Origin: Pseudomonadota bacterium | Lineage (GTDB): Bacteria; Pseudomonadota; Gammaproteobacteria; Steroidobacterales; Steroidobacteraceae | Length of the DNA stretch: 64,000 nucleotides | Direction of reading: 5' to 3' | NCBI GenBank assembly: GCA_023433705.1 | Contig: JAEYUC010000046.1 | Coordinates: forward strand, 25,797-89,796 | Shown here: piece after piece, positions 7,258 to 15,413 of the stretch | Position numbering within the stretch: the stretch's first letter is position 1 | How the letters are laid out: each line of letters begins with the position of its first letter | The notes under the pieces: generated by a model | The model's input: only the letters and a program-made list of their open reading frames with translations | Database searches by the model: none | Told to the model about the DNA's origin: nothing | Translations under genes and position numbers: made by a program

Positions 7258-9852
7258 CTATTCGTCGCGGCGGGTCGAACTGTCGCTGGGGCCGCTCGAC
7301 CAGACCACGTAGGGCTTGGGCGCCGGCGGGGGCGGCAGGTCGAGAGGCGCCTGGGCGCCCTCATTGCGCGATTCACGCACGGGCTCGGCACGCTCGGCCG
7401 GCTCACGCGGCGACTGCTCCCGGGGAGGAGCCTGCTCGCGTTGTGCCGCTGCTTCGCGCGGTTCGCCACCCTGCGAGTGACCGCCATTGCTTTGCTGGGC
7501 ATGGAACGCGCGTTCCTCGGCCGACGCTTCGCGGGCGCCCGAAAATTCACCCTCGTGCGGCTCGCCGCCGAACTGGCCTGGCGTACCACCACCATCGCGA
7601 TTGCGCCCGCCACGACGTCCACGGCGCCGGCCACGACGACCGCGACCCTCGCGGGCGCCTTCCTGCGCGGGTCCGTTTCCGGACTGGGCAGCGTCTTCGT
7701 TGGCGGCAGCGGCAGGGCTGGCTGCGGCGGTCACGGCGGCGGCTGCGGCAGCGGCCGGCTGTGCTTCCCGCTCGCGCTCGCGCTCGCGCTGACGATTGCG
7801 TTCGCGTTGCTTTTCGCGCTCGGCCTCGCGGTGCGCGTCGCGCTCGCGATTCTGTTCGCGCCCGCCCTGGGTGGCTTCGCGCGCGTGTTCCTTGTGACCG
7901 TCGCGCTCGCGATGGCGATTGCGGTCTCCATCGCGTCCGGCTTCCTTGTCGCGGCGGCCGTCGCGGTCGCGATCCCGATCCTTGTCGCGGTGCCGGCCGT
8001 GCGCGTTGCGCTCGCGGCCACGGTCACGCTCACCGTGACGATGACGGTCGCGTTCGCGGTCGCGTTCGCGATGATCGCGGCGGCCGCCTTCGCGCGCGGG
8101 CTTGCTCTCGACCGCGCCCTCGGGCGCCTTGCCGGTGAATAGATAGACCAGCCGGTCCCAGAACCCGAGCCCGGCCGGCGGTGCAACGACTTTCGCGGCC
8201 TGCACCTGCGGCGCGGGGGTGGGAACGTGCACGATGACGGGCGCCGGCGTCGCCGGCGCGGTCGGCACGACCGCCGCGGGCTCGAGCTGCGGCTTTTCCT
8301 GCTTGGTGCCGGACGGATCGGCCACCGCCGGACGCTCCGGCATCTTGTAGCTCAGCGTCTTGTTTTCGGGCAGATCGATCTCGTCGGTGCGCACGCGCTT
8401 GATCGAGTACTCCGGCGTCTGGATGTACTGGTTCGGCACGATCAGCAGCTCGACTTCGCTCTTGTCCTCGAGCGTGCGCAGCCACTCGCGCTTTTCGTTG
8501 ATCAGGTAGGTGGCCACTTCCACCGGGACCTGGGCAACGACCTGCGCGGTCTTGTCCTTGCGGGCTTCCTCGCCGATGAGGCGCAGGATCGCGAGCGCCA
8601 TGGACTCGACCGAGCGGATGCTGCCGATGCCGGTGCATCGCGGGCAGACCAGGTGGCTGGAATCGCTCAGGCTGGGGCGCAGGCGCTGCCGGGACATTTC
8701 CAGCAGGCCGAAACGTGACAGGCGTCCGATCTGGATACGCGCGCGGTCCATCTTCACCGCGTCGCGCAGCCGGTCTTCGACATCGCGCTGGTTCTTCGAC
8801 GACTCCATGTCGATGAAGTCGATGACGATCAGGCCGCCGATGTCGCGGATACGCAGCTGGCGCGCGATTTCGTCCGCCGCTTCGAGGTTGGTGTTGGTCG
8901 CGGTGGTCTCGATGTCCGAGCCGCGCGTCGCGCGCGCCGAGTTGATGTCGATCGACACCAGCGCCTCGGTGTAATTGATGACGATCGAGCCGCCCGAGGG
9001 CAGCTCGACCTTCTGCGCGTAGGCGGATTCGATCTGGCTCTCGATCTGGAAACGCGTGAACAGCGGGATGTCGTCGGTGTAGCGCTTGAGTTTCTTCTGC
9101 GCTTCCGGCGGCATGAACCGCGTCATGTATTCCTGCGCGGTCGCGAACGTGGCGTCGTCGTCGACCAGCACCTCGCCGATGTCGTCGGCGAGATAGTCAC
9201 GCAGCGCGCGCGTCACCGCGTCGCTTTCTCGATACACGAGGTAGGGAGCAGGGCGGTCCTTGGTGGCCGCGTCGATCTGTTCCCACTGGCCCTTGAGGTT
9301 GTCGAGGTCCCACTGCAGTTCCTGGACCGCGCGGCCGACGCCGGCGGTGCGCACGATGGCGCCCATGCCGTCGGGGATGACGAGCTCATCCATGACCTGG
9401 CGCATCTGGTCGCGGTCTTCACCCTCGATGCGGCGCGATACGCCGCCGGCGCGGGGGTTGTTCGGCATCAGGACCAGGAAGCGGCCGGCGAGGGAGATGA
9501 ACGTGGTGAGGGCCGCGCCCTTGTTGCCGCGCTCCTCTTTCTCGACCTGGACGATGACTTCCTGGCCTTCGGAGAGCAGGTCGCGCATGTTGCCGCGCCC
9601 ACTGTCCGCGCCCTTGCGGAAGTATTCCTTGGAAATTTCCTTGAGCGGCAGGAAGCCGTGACGTTCGGAACCGTAGTCGACGAAGCACGCTTCGAGCGAG
9701 GGCTCGATGCGCGAAATCCGTCCTTTGTAGATGTTGGCTTTCTTCTGTTCCTTGGAAGGTATCTCGATGGAAAGATCGAACAGCTTCTGACCATCAACCA
9801 GTGCTACGCGCAACTCCTCTTGCTGAGTTGCATTGACGAGCATTCTCTTCAT
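7258..9852 (-). CDS. rne: Ribonuclease E
   Basis: The endoribonuclease at the core of the RNA degradosome, acting in mRNA decay, rRNA and tRNA processing. It has 864 residues. An N-terminal S1 domain (about 35-120) leads to the catalytic domain, with the metal-binding aspartates in SIDINSA (~300) and IVIDFIDM (~343). The zinc-link CPRCTG is near 401, so numbering is nearly identical to E. coli. From about 520 on the protein is a low-complexity scaffold with long RE/RD/RH runs and an Ala-rich stretch. It ends with a Pro-rich tail, KPYVVWSSGP, that probably carries partner-binding micro-domains. The start MKRMLVNATQQEELRVA is canonical. rne is divergent from rluC, the conserved arrangement. Confidence 0.97.
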   Translation of the reverse strand: MKRMLVNATQQEELRVALVDGQKLFDLSIEIPSKEQKKANIYKGRISRIEPSLEACFVDYGSERHGFLPLKEISKEYFRKGADSGRGNMRDLLSEGQEVIVQVEKEERGNKGAALTTFISLAGRFLVLMPNNPRAGGVSRRIEGEDRDQMRQVMDELVIPDGMGAIVRTAGVGRAVQELQWDLDNLKGQWEQIDAATKDRPAPYLVYRESDAVTRALRDYLADDIGEVLVDDDATFATAQEYMTRFMPPEAQKKLKRYTDDIPLFTRFQIESQIESAYAQKVELPSGGSIVINYTEALVSIDINSARATRGSDIETTATNTNLEAADEIARQLRIRDIGGLIVIDFIDMESSKNQRDVEDRLRDAVKMDRARIQIGRLSRFGLLEMSRQRLRPSLSDSSHLVCPRCTGIGSIRSVESMALAILRLIGEEARKDKTAQVVAQVPVEVATYLINEKREWLRTLEDKSEVELLIVPNQYIQTPEYSIKRVRTDEIDLPENKTLSYKMPERPAVADPSGTKQEKPQLEPAAVVPTAPATPAPVIVHVPTPAPQVQAAKVVAPPAGLGFWDRLVYLFTGKAPEGAVESKPAREGGRRDHRERDRERDRHRHGERDRGRERNAHGRHRDKDRDRDRDGRRDKEAGRDGDRNRHRERDGHKEHAREATQGGREQNRERDAHREAEREKQRERNRQREREREREAQPAAAAAAAVTAAASPAAAANEDAAQSGNGPAQEGAREGRGRRGRRRGRRGGRNRDGGGTPGQFGGEPHEGEFSGAREASAEERAFHAQQSNGGHSQGGEPREAAAQREQAPPREQSPREPAERAEPVRESRNEGAQAPLDLPPPPAPKPYVVWSSGPSDSSTRRDE

Positions 9853-10246
9853 TTGAATTGGACCCTAGATGTCTGTGGGCCAACTCGAATCGAACGGCGG
9901 ATATCCTTTCGGACGTCAATGCGAACGACCGCGCGACGCGGAGTGCATGGACGCAAGGCCAAAGATTGTGGGGTGGCGTGTTTTGCACGTTTAATGTCCG
10001 TCCCGAGGTGGGGCGGAGCGCCAAAACCCTTTGGGCTACTTCACCGACGCCGCGCACGATGTGTCTTTTGGACTTCCCATCTGCTGCGCGAGATTCACAG
10101 TCGGCCTTCGAGCGATGGCCCCCTCAGCGAGGACCAACTAACATGCGACGCGCGTTCGAATTGCGACCGGCTGCGCCGCGGCATTGCGTCGTCACACACG
10201 AGCGATCGGGGACGACGACGGCGCGCATCATATCCCGGGACCCTTA
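9853..10246. other. Non-coding divergent region between rne and rluC
   Basis: About 390 bp without a credible gene; small frames here have no recognisable content. It should hold the rne promoter and leader and the rluC promoter. In E. coli the rne leader is structured and mediates autoregulation by RNase E, so a long leader would be expected here. I could not pick a confident promoter on either strand. Confidence 0.6.
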
Positions 10247-11266
10247 GTGAAAACAAGACGTTACGAATCGCCTGATGCGCGGCCCCAACAAACTGTTGCA
10301 GCCGGCGCGGATCCCGCCCCGAGCGTGAGGCAGATGCCCGTGGACGAACGCGGCGTGGGCCAGCGACTCGACAACTTCCTTGGCCGGGTCCTCGGTGACG
10401 TTCCGAAAAGCCATGTTTTCCGCGTGATTCGCAAGGGCGAGGTGCGCGTGAACGGCAAGCGCGCCAAACCCGAGACACGGTTGCAGGCAGGCGACATCGT
10501 GCGCGTGCCTCCGGTGCGCACCGGGGCCGCCGCGCCGCCGCGACGCGCGCCAGGCCGGATGGTCGACGAGCTCACCCGCGCGATCGTGCACGAGGATCCG
10601 CGCCTGCTCGTGATCGACAAGCCGGCGGGCGTCGCAGTACATGGGGGCAGCGGGGTGAGCTTCGGGGTCATAGAGGCGCTGCGCGCCGCGCGGCCCGATG
10701 AATCCCTCGAACTCGTGCATCGCATCGACCGCGACACCAGCGGCCTGCTGCTGGTCGCGCGCAAACCGGCCGCGCTGCGCACGCTGCACGCGCTGATGCG
10801 CGAAGGGCAGGTGGAGAAGAAATACCTCGCGCTCGTGAAGGGCAAATGGGAGCTGGGGAAGAAGCGCATCGACGTGCCGCTGCGCACGGACATCCGGGTC
10901 GGAGGCGAGCGCACGGTGAAAGCCCACGAGACCGGCAAGGAAGCGATCAGTCATTTCGCGCCGGTGCAGTTCTTCGGCAAACGCGCGACGCTCGTCGAGG
11001 TCGCGCTCGAGACCGGCCGCACGCACCAGATCCGCGTGCACGCCGCGCACGCGGGTTACCCGCTCGCGGGCGATGAGAAATACGGCGACGAGCAGTTCAA
11101 CGAGAGCATGAAGGCCGCGGGTCTCGAGCGCATGTTCCTGCACGCCTCGCAGGTCAGTTTCGTGTGGCCGGATACGGGCATGGAATTCAGCGCGAGCGCG
11201 CCGCTGCCGCCGGACCTGGCGAAAGTCATCGACTCACTGAATGCGGTAGTTAGTAAGCGGAAATGA
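10247..11266 (+). CDS. rluC: 23S rRNA pseudouridine synthase (RluC family)
   Basis: RluC converts U955, U2504 and U2580 of 23S rRNA to pseudouridine in E. coli. The protein has an N-terminal S4 RNA-binding domain (GQRLDNFLGRVLGDVPKSHVFRVIRKGEVRVNGKR). The RsuA/RluA catalytic domain contains HRIDRDTSG with the catalytic aspartate near residue 161, and TGRTHQIRVH. The GTG at 10247 gives 339 residues; an ATG at 10334 preceded by GAGG would give 310, closer to the E. coli start, so the N terminus is uncertain. Its place next to rne and upstream of maf-yceD-rpmF matches other gammaproteobacteria. Confidence 0.93.
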   Translation: MKTRRYESPDARPQQTVAAGADPAPSVRQMPVDERGVGQRLDNFLGRVLGDVPKSHVFRVIRKGEVRVNGKRAKPETRLQAGDIVRVPPVRTGAAAPPRRAPGRMVDELTRAIVHEDPRLLVIDKPAGVAVHGGSGVSFGVIEALRAARPDESLELVHRIDRDTSGLLLVARKPAALRTLHALMREGQVEKKYLALVKGKWELGKKRIDVPLRTDIRVGGERTVKAHETGKEAISHFAPVQFFGKRATLVEVALETGRTHQIRVHAAHAGYPLAGDEKYGDEQFNESMKAAGLERMFLHASQVSFVWPDTGMEFSASAPLPPDLAKVIDSLNAVVSKRK

Positions 11267-11293
11267 TTACGGACACCCGCGCTTCAAAATGCC

Positions 11294-11899
11294 CTACGGG
11301 ACGTGATAGCCCACTGCCCGGAGCGCGCCGGCCACCCAGATGAGAGGCAGTCCCACGATCGCGGTCGGGTCTTCCGTGTCGATGCGTTCGAACAGCGTGA
11401 TGCCGAGCGCTTCGGCCTTGAAGCCGCCCGCACAGTCGAAGGGCTTCTCGCGCTCGATGTAGCGGTCGATCTCCGCTTCCGACAGCGGCCGCAGTTTCAC
11501 CGCCGTGGTGTCGACGTGCGAGAGCTTCACGCCGGTCGCGATGCAGCGCACGGTGCAGGCCGTGTAGAACTCGGCGGACGAACCCGACAGCAGCCTGAGT
11601 TGCTCGCGGCAATTGGCCGCGTTGCCCGGCTTGCTGAGGATCGTGGTGCTGGTCGCCGGCACCTGGTCGCCCCCGATCACGATCGCATCCGGGAACCGGG
11701 TCGCCACCGCTTCGGCCTTGACCTCGGCCAGCCGGAAGGCGCGCCCGCGCGGCGATTCGCCGCGGACTTCGCCCTCGTCGACCTCCGGACTGACGGTCGT
11801 GAATTCCAGGCCGAAGCGCTGCAGCAGCGCGGCCCGGTACCGGGAAGTGGAGGCAAGGATCAGGGTGCGCGCAGGCGCCATGGGGGCTCCATCAGACAT
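11294..11899 (-). CDS. Maf-type nucleoside triphosphate pyrophosphatase (YceF family)
   Basis: Maf proteins hydrolyse non-canonical NTPs; the YceF subgroup acts on 7-methyl-GTP. The 201-residue protein shows the substrate loop LASTSRYRAALL (15-26), the catalytic aspartate in GGDQVP (Asp78), LSKPG and the C-terminal GLPLIWV. An internal ATG at residue 7 (MAPARTL) could be the true start. It faces the yceD-rpmF operon across a 83-bp divergent region, the order seen in E. coli and Pseudomonas (yceF-yceD-rpmF-plsX), which supports the YceF assignment. Confidence 0.92.
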   Translation of the reverse strand: MSDGAPMAPARTLILASTSRYRAALLQRFGLEFTTVSPEVDEGEVRGESPRGRAFRLAEVKAEAVATRFPDAIVIGGDQVPATSTTILSKPGNAANCREQLRLLSGSSAEFYTACTVRCIATGVKLSHVDTTAVKLRPLSEAEIDRYIEREKPFDCAGGFKAEALGITLFERIDTEDPTAIVGLPLIWVAGALRAVGYHVP

Positions 11900-11944
11900 G
11901 GGGAATCAATCGCGTAAAAACAAAGGCTTAGAGTTAATCTTATT

Positions 11945-11973
11945 TTGACTTGGGGGGACTCGGTCCCTATCAT
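11945..11973 (+). promoter_or_regulatory. Sigma70-type promoter of the yceD-rpmF-plsX-fabH operon
   Basis: TTGACT at 11945-11950 and TATCAT at 11968-11973 are separated by 17 nt. The predicted transcription start is about 11980, only a few bases before the yceD ATG at 11983, implying an almost leaderless mRNA. Confidence 0.65.
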
Positions 11974-11982
11974 ACGCGCCCC

Positions 11983-12528
11983 ATGTCACTGGGCTGGTCT
12001 CGGCGCGCTCCCGTCGACACGTTGGCAGGCACCGAAGCGAAGATCGACTTCACGATCCCGCTCGACGAGCTGCCCCGCGTTGCCCGCGAGCTTGCGAGTG
12101 CCGAAGGTACGGCGACAGGCACGGTCCGGTTCTCCCGCCAGATGGGCAGGGCAGTCGCGGATCTGCAGGTGAGCGCGCAGCCCCAGGTGGTTTGCCAGCG
12201 CTGCATGCAGCCGATGCGCTGGCCGGTCGAAGTGAAGTCGCGCATCGCGCTGGTCAGCGATTACGACGCGGCCGACCGCGTGCCGGATGGGCTGGAAGTT
12301 TTTATGGTCGAGGCCGATAGCGTCAGCGTTCGCGATCTCGTCGACGAGGAAGTCTTGCTCGCGCTGCCGCACGTGGCGCGACACGAAGAAGGCACCGAAT
12401 GCGCCGGCCGCAAGGTCGAGCTACCCGGTGAGCAGAGCTCGCCGGCGGACGCGGAGTCGGACTCGGACTCGGACTCGGAAGTTCAGAAACCGTTTGCACA
12501 GTTGGGCGAACTGTTGAAACGCAAGTAG
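11983..12528 (+). CDS. yceD: YceD/DUF177 family 23S rRNA accumulation protein
   Basis: YceD supports large-subunit rRNA accumulation and is almost always encoded just before rpmF, as here (24-nt gap). The 181-residue protein contains the DUF177 zinc-type signature CQRCMQPM at 71-78, followed by VRDLVDEEVLLALPHV and a late Cys. A Ser-Asp run near residues 157-166 precedes the conserved end PFAQLGELLKRK. The ATG at 11983 matches the family N terminus; an upstream in-frame extension begins inside the promoter and was excluded. Confidence 0.92.
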   Translation: MSLGWSRRAPVDTLAGTEAKIDFTIPLDELPRVARELASAEGTATGTVRFSRQMGRAVADLQVSAQPQVVCQRCMQPMRWPVEVKSRIALVSDYDAADRVPDGLEVFMVEADSVSVRDLVDEEVLLALPHVARHEEGTECAGRKVELPGEQSSPADAESDSDSDSEVQKPFAQLGELLKRK

Positions 12529-12552
12529 GTAGTCGCCCCAGAGGATTGGTAC

Positions 12553-12747
12553 ATGCCCGTTCAGAAGAGTCGTAAAACGCCGTCCAAGCGCGGCATGCAT
12601 CGTTCGCACGACGCCTTGTCGAAGCCCGCACTGTCCGTCGATCCGCAGTCGGGCGAAACCCACCTGCGCCATCGCATTACTCCGGACGGTTTCTATCGCG
12701 GCAAGCGCGTCATCGAAAAACCGGCCGAAGTCGAAACCGAAGAATAG
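12553..12747 (+). CDS. rpmF: 50S ribosomal protein L32
   Basis: A basic 64-residue protein beginning MPVQKSRKTPSKRGMHRSHD, the canonical L32 start, and ending in an acidic tail. No zinc cysteines are present, so it is the Cys-free form. An AGAGGA ribosome-binding site precedes the ATG. It sits between yceD and plsX in the conserved ribosome/fatty-acid operon. Confidence 0.97.
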   Translation: MPVQKSRKTPSKRGMHRSHDALSKPALSVDPQSGETHLRHRITPDGFYRGKRVIEKPAEVETEE

Positions 12748-12784
12748 TTACTGCCTGCGGCCTCCGGGTCCGCGCAAGTAACGC

Positions 12785-13798
12785 ATGGCGTCCATCGCCG
12801 TCGATGTGATGAGTGGCGACAGCGGTGCGCCGGAGTGTCTACCCGGCGCGCTGCGCGCGCTCGTCGACGATTCCTCCCTCGAGTTGATCCTCGTGGGTGA
12901 TCCCGCCGTCATCGAACCTGCGCTCGCGAGTGCGCCGGCCGGCGTGCGCGCGCGCGCGGCCGCGCATCCCGCCGCGAGCGTGGTCGGGATGTCGGAGCAT
13001 CCGCGCGAGGCGATCCGCCGTCGCAAGGATTCGTCGATGCGCATCGCGATCGACCTCGTGAAGGAAGGTCGGGCCGGGGGCATGGTCAGTGCCGGCAATA
13101 CCGGCGCGCTGACCGCGATGGCGCACTTCGTTCTCAAGACCGTTGGTCCCGTCGAACGTGCGCCGATCATGTCGTCGGTGCCCGCGCACAACGGGCGACA
13201 CACGCACATCCTCGATCTTGGCGCGAATTCGAAGGCCTCCGCGCTGCAGCTCGCTCAGTTCGCCACGATGGGTTCGATCGTCGCACGCGATGTGTACGGC
13301 ATCGCGAATCCGCGCGTGGGCCTGCTCAACATCGGGGAAGAGGAATCCAAGGGTCACGAGATCGTGCAGGAAGCCCACGAGCTCATGCGCGCGTCGAGCA
13401 TCAACTACGTGGGATTCGTCGAAGGTCACGACATCTTCGACGAGAAGGTGGACGTCGTGGTCACGGACGGCTTCACGGGCAACGTCGCGCTCAAGACGAT
13501 GGAGGGACTCGCCAAACTCATCGTCGAGCAGATGCGCACGGAGTTCTCGCGCGACGTGGCGAGCAAGTTTTCGGGGTTGCTAGCCCGTCCGGTCCTGCGC
13601 CGCGTGGGCGAGAAGCTCGATCCGCGCCGCTACAACGGCGCATGCATGGTGGGACTCACGGGTGTCGTGGTAAAAAGCCACGGCAGCGCGGACCGCGTGG
13701 CATTTGCCCAGGCGATCGCGACGGCCGCGACGGCGATGCGGCGGGGACTGCCCACGGCCATCGCCAATGCCCTGGTCGACGACCAGGCGAACAAATAG
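12785..13798 (+). CDS. plsX: Phosphate acyltransferase PlsX
   Basis: PlsX makes acyl-phosphate from acyl-ACP, the first step of the PlsX/PlsY route to lysophosphatidic acid. The 337 residues match the family. Characteristic segments are AVDVMSGDSGAPECLPGAL at the N terminus (residues 5-23), GMVSAGNTGALTA, LDLGAN and VTDGFTGNVALKTMEG. It lies 37 nt after rpmF and 17 nt before fabH, the usual order. Confidence 0.97.
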   Translation: MASIAVDVMSGDSGAPECLPGALRALVDDSSLELILVGDPAVIEPALASAPAGVRARAAAHPAASVVGMSEHPREAIRRRKDSSMRIAIDLVKEGRAGGMVSAGNTGALTAMAHFVLKTVGPVERAPIMSSVPAHNGRHTHILDLGANSKASALQLAQFATMGSIVARDVYGIANPRVGLLNIGEEESKGHEIVQEAHELMRASSINYVGFVEGHDIFDEKVDVVVTDGFTGNVALKTMEGLAKLIVEQMRTEFSRDVASKFSGLLARPVLRRVGEKLDPRRYNGACMVGLTGVVVKSHGSADRVAFAQAIATAATAMRRGLPTAIANALVDDQANK

Positions 13799-13815
13799 AG
13801 AGACGAAGGCAAAAC

Positions 13816-14790
13816 ATGTACTCACGCATCGCCGGCACGGGTTCCTATCTGCCGGAGCAGGTCGTCACGAACTTCGATCTCGAGAAGAAGATGGATACCA
13901 CCGACGAGTGGATCCGTACCCGCACGGGCATCGAGCGCCGCCACATCGCGGCCCCGGGTCAAACTACCGTCGACCTGGCGGAGATCGCCGCGCGCCGCGC
14001 GATCGAAGCCGCCGGCGTCACGCCCGCGGAAATCGACTTCATCGTGTTCGGCACGACGACACCGGACCTCGTGTTTCCCAACTGCGCGGTGCTGCTGCAG
14101 GAGCGCCTCGGCGCGCGCGGCTGCCCGGCGTTCTCGGTCGAGACGGCTTGCAGCGGATTCATCTACGCGCTGTCGATCGCCGACAAGTTCATCAAGGTGG
14201 GCGAGGCCAAGTGCGCCCTCGTGATCGGCGCCGAGACCCTCTCGCGCATCACCAACTGGAACGATCGCAGCACGGCCGTGTTGTTCGCGGACGGCGCGGG
14301 CGCGGTCGTGCTCAAGCCCTCGGCCGAGCCGGGCCTCATGAGCACGCACCTGCATGCGGACGGCGGTTACAAGGACCTGCTGTACGTCGAGAGCGGTGTG
14401 TCGAAGGGGTTCAAGGTGGATCCCGCGACCAACCAGGTCGACATCGGCATCAAGATGGCGGGCAGCGAAGTCTTCAAGGTCGCCGTCCAGAAGCTCGGCG
14501 GCGCGGTCGACGAGGCGCTCGCGGCCAACGGACTCGAGAAGTCCGCGGTCGACTGGCTGATCCCGCACCAGGCGAACATCCGCATCATCGGCGCGATGGC
14601 CAAGCGGCTGGAGCTGCCGATGGAGCGGGTCATCGTGACCGTGCAGGACCACGGCAACACGTCCGCGGCCTCCGTGCCGCTCGCGCTCGACATCGGCGTG
14701 CGCGACGGTCGCGTGAAGCGCGGCCACCTGCTGCTGCTCGAAGCCTTCGGCGGCGGCTTTACGTGGGGCTCCGCGCTGGTCAGGTATTAA
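13816..14790 (+). CDS. fabH: 3-oxoacyl-ACP synthase III
   Basis: FabH condenses acetyl-CoA with malonyl-ACP to start fatty-acid synthesis. The protein has 324 residues with the active-site Cys112 in VETACSGFIYAL, the catalytic His in WLIPHQANIR and Asn in HGNTSAAS. It closes with GGGFTWGSALVRY. The ATG at 13816 gives the usual start MYSRIAGTGSYLPE. In E. coli and Pseudomonas the fab genes (fabD, fabG, acpP) follow. Here fabH is followed at once by a terminator and a convergent signalling operon, so the rest of the fab cluster lies elsewhere. Confidence 0.97.
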   Translation: MYSRIAGTGSYLPEQVVTNFDLEKKMDTTDEWIRTRTGIERRHIAAPGQTTVDLAEIAARRAIEAAGVTPAEIDFIVFGTTTPDLVFPNCAVLLQERLGARGCPAFSVETACSGFIYALSIADKFIKVGEAKCALVIGAETLSRITNWNDRSTAVLFADGAGAVVLKPSAEPGLMSTHLHADGGYKDLLYVESGVSKGFKVDPATNQVDIGIKMAGSEVFKVAVQKLGGAVDEALAANGLEKSAVDWLIPHQANIRIIGAMAKRLELPMERVIVTVQDHGNTSAASVPLALDIGVRDGRVKRGHLLLLEAFGGGFTWGSALVRY

Positions 14791-14793
14791 TGA

Positions 14794-14817
14794 ATGGGGG
14801 GCAGCCCCCATGCTTTT
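14794..14817 (+). terminator. Terminator after fabH
   Basis: Stem ATGGGGG (14794-14800) pairs with CCCCCAT (14805-14811) around a 4-nt loop, followed by GCTTTT. It overlaps the stop codon of the convergent response-regulator gene by 2 nt. Confidence 0.7.
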
Positions 14818-15388
14818 ATCGGCTCGCAACCTTCAATTCGCGCTCCAGATCGTCGAGCAGCGACTGCACGTCCATTTCGCTGGTTTCGTCGAGCGAGATG
14901 GCGCCGTCTTCGTCGAGGTCGATCTTCGTGATGCCCGGATTCGCCTTCTCGAGCTCCTCGAGCAGGTTCTGCGCTTTCTGGTGTTCCTGCAGCAGCCGGC
15001 GGCTCTGCGCCACCAGCTTCTTGTGCTGCAGTCCCTGCAGGATCGTCGCCTGCAGTTCCTTCGGGTGGCAGGGCTTGAGCAGAAAGCGGTAGACCTCGCC
15101 CTCGTTGATCGCGCGCACCGCGGCTTCCAGGTCAGCCTGTCCTGACAGGATCATGCGGATCGTGTTCGGCCATTGCTTGCGCACTTCCGCCAGGAACTGG
15201 CTGCCGGTCATGCCGGGCATGCGTTCGTCGGAGACGACAACATCGATGTTGTTGCCCGCGAGGATCATCAGGCCCTGCTGGGCCGACTCCGCGGTGAAGA
15301 TGTGGAACTGGCTGCGATCCAGGCTGCGCACCAGCGCCGCCGTGAGATTCGGCTCATCGTCCACCAGCAGGATGTTGCTCTTTTCCAT
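14816..15388 (-). CDS. Single-domain-type response regulator with helical and acidic tail
   Basis: Last gene of a four-gene leftward signalling operon. A 190-residue protein with a REC domain: acidic pair DDE at 10-12, phospho-acceptor Asp54 in VSDERMPGM, and the switch end FLLKPCHPKEL. A predicted helix (LQHKKLVAQSRRLLQEHQKAQNLLEEL) and an acidic tail follow, with no DNA-binding domain. The ATG at 15388 has an AAGG ribosome site; an upstream in-frame extension overlaps the next gene. The REC sequence resembles those of the two preceding proteins (SGQADLE, INEGxVxRFLLKPC), suggesting duplication within the operon. Its partner is unknown; the operon kinase is the obvious phosphodonor. Confidence 0.85.
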   Translation of the reverse strand: MEKSNILLVDDEPNLTAALVRSLDRSQFHIFTAESAQQGLMILAGNNIDVVVSDERMPGMTGSQFLAEVRKQWPNTIRMILSGQADLEAAVRAINEGEVYRFLLKPCHPKELQATILQGLQHKKLVAQSRRLLQEHQKAQNLLEELEKANPGITKIDLDEDGAISLDETSEMDVQSLLDDLERELKVASR

Positions 15389-15413
15389 GACGGTTACCTT
15401 TTCGAACTTGGGT

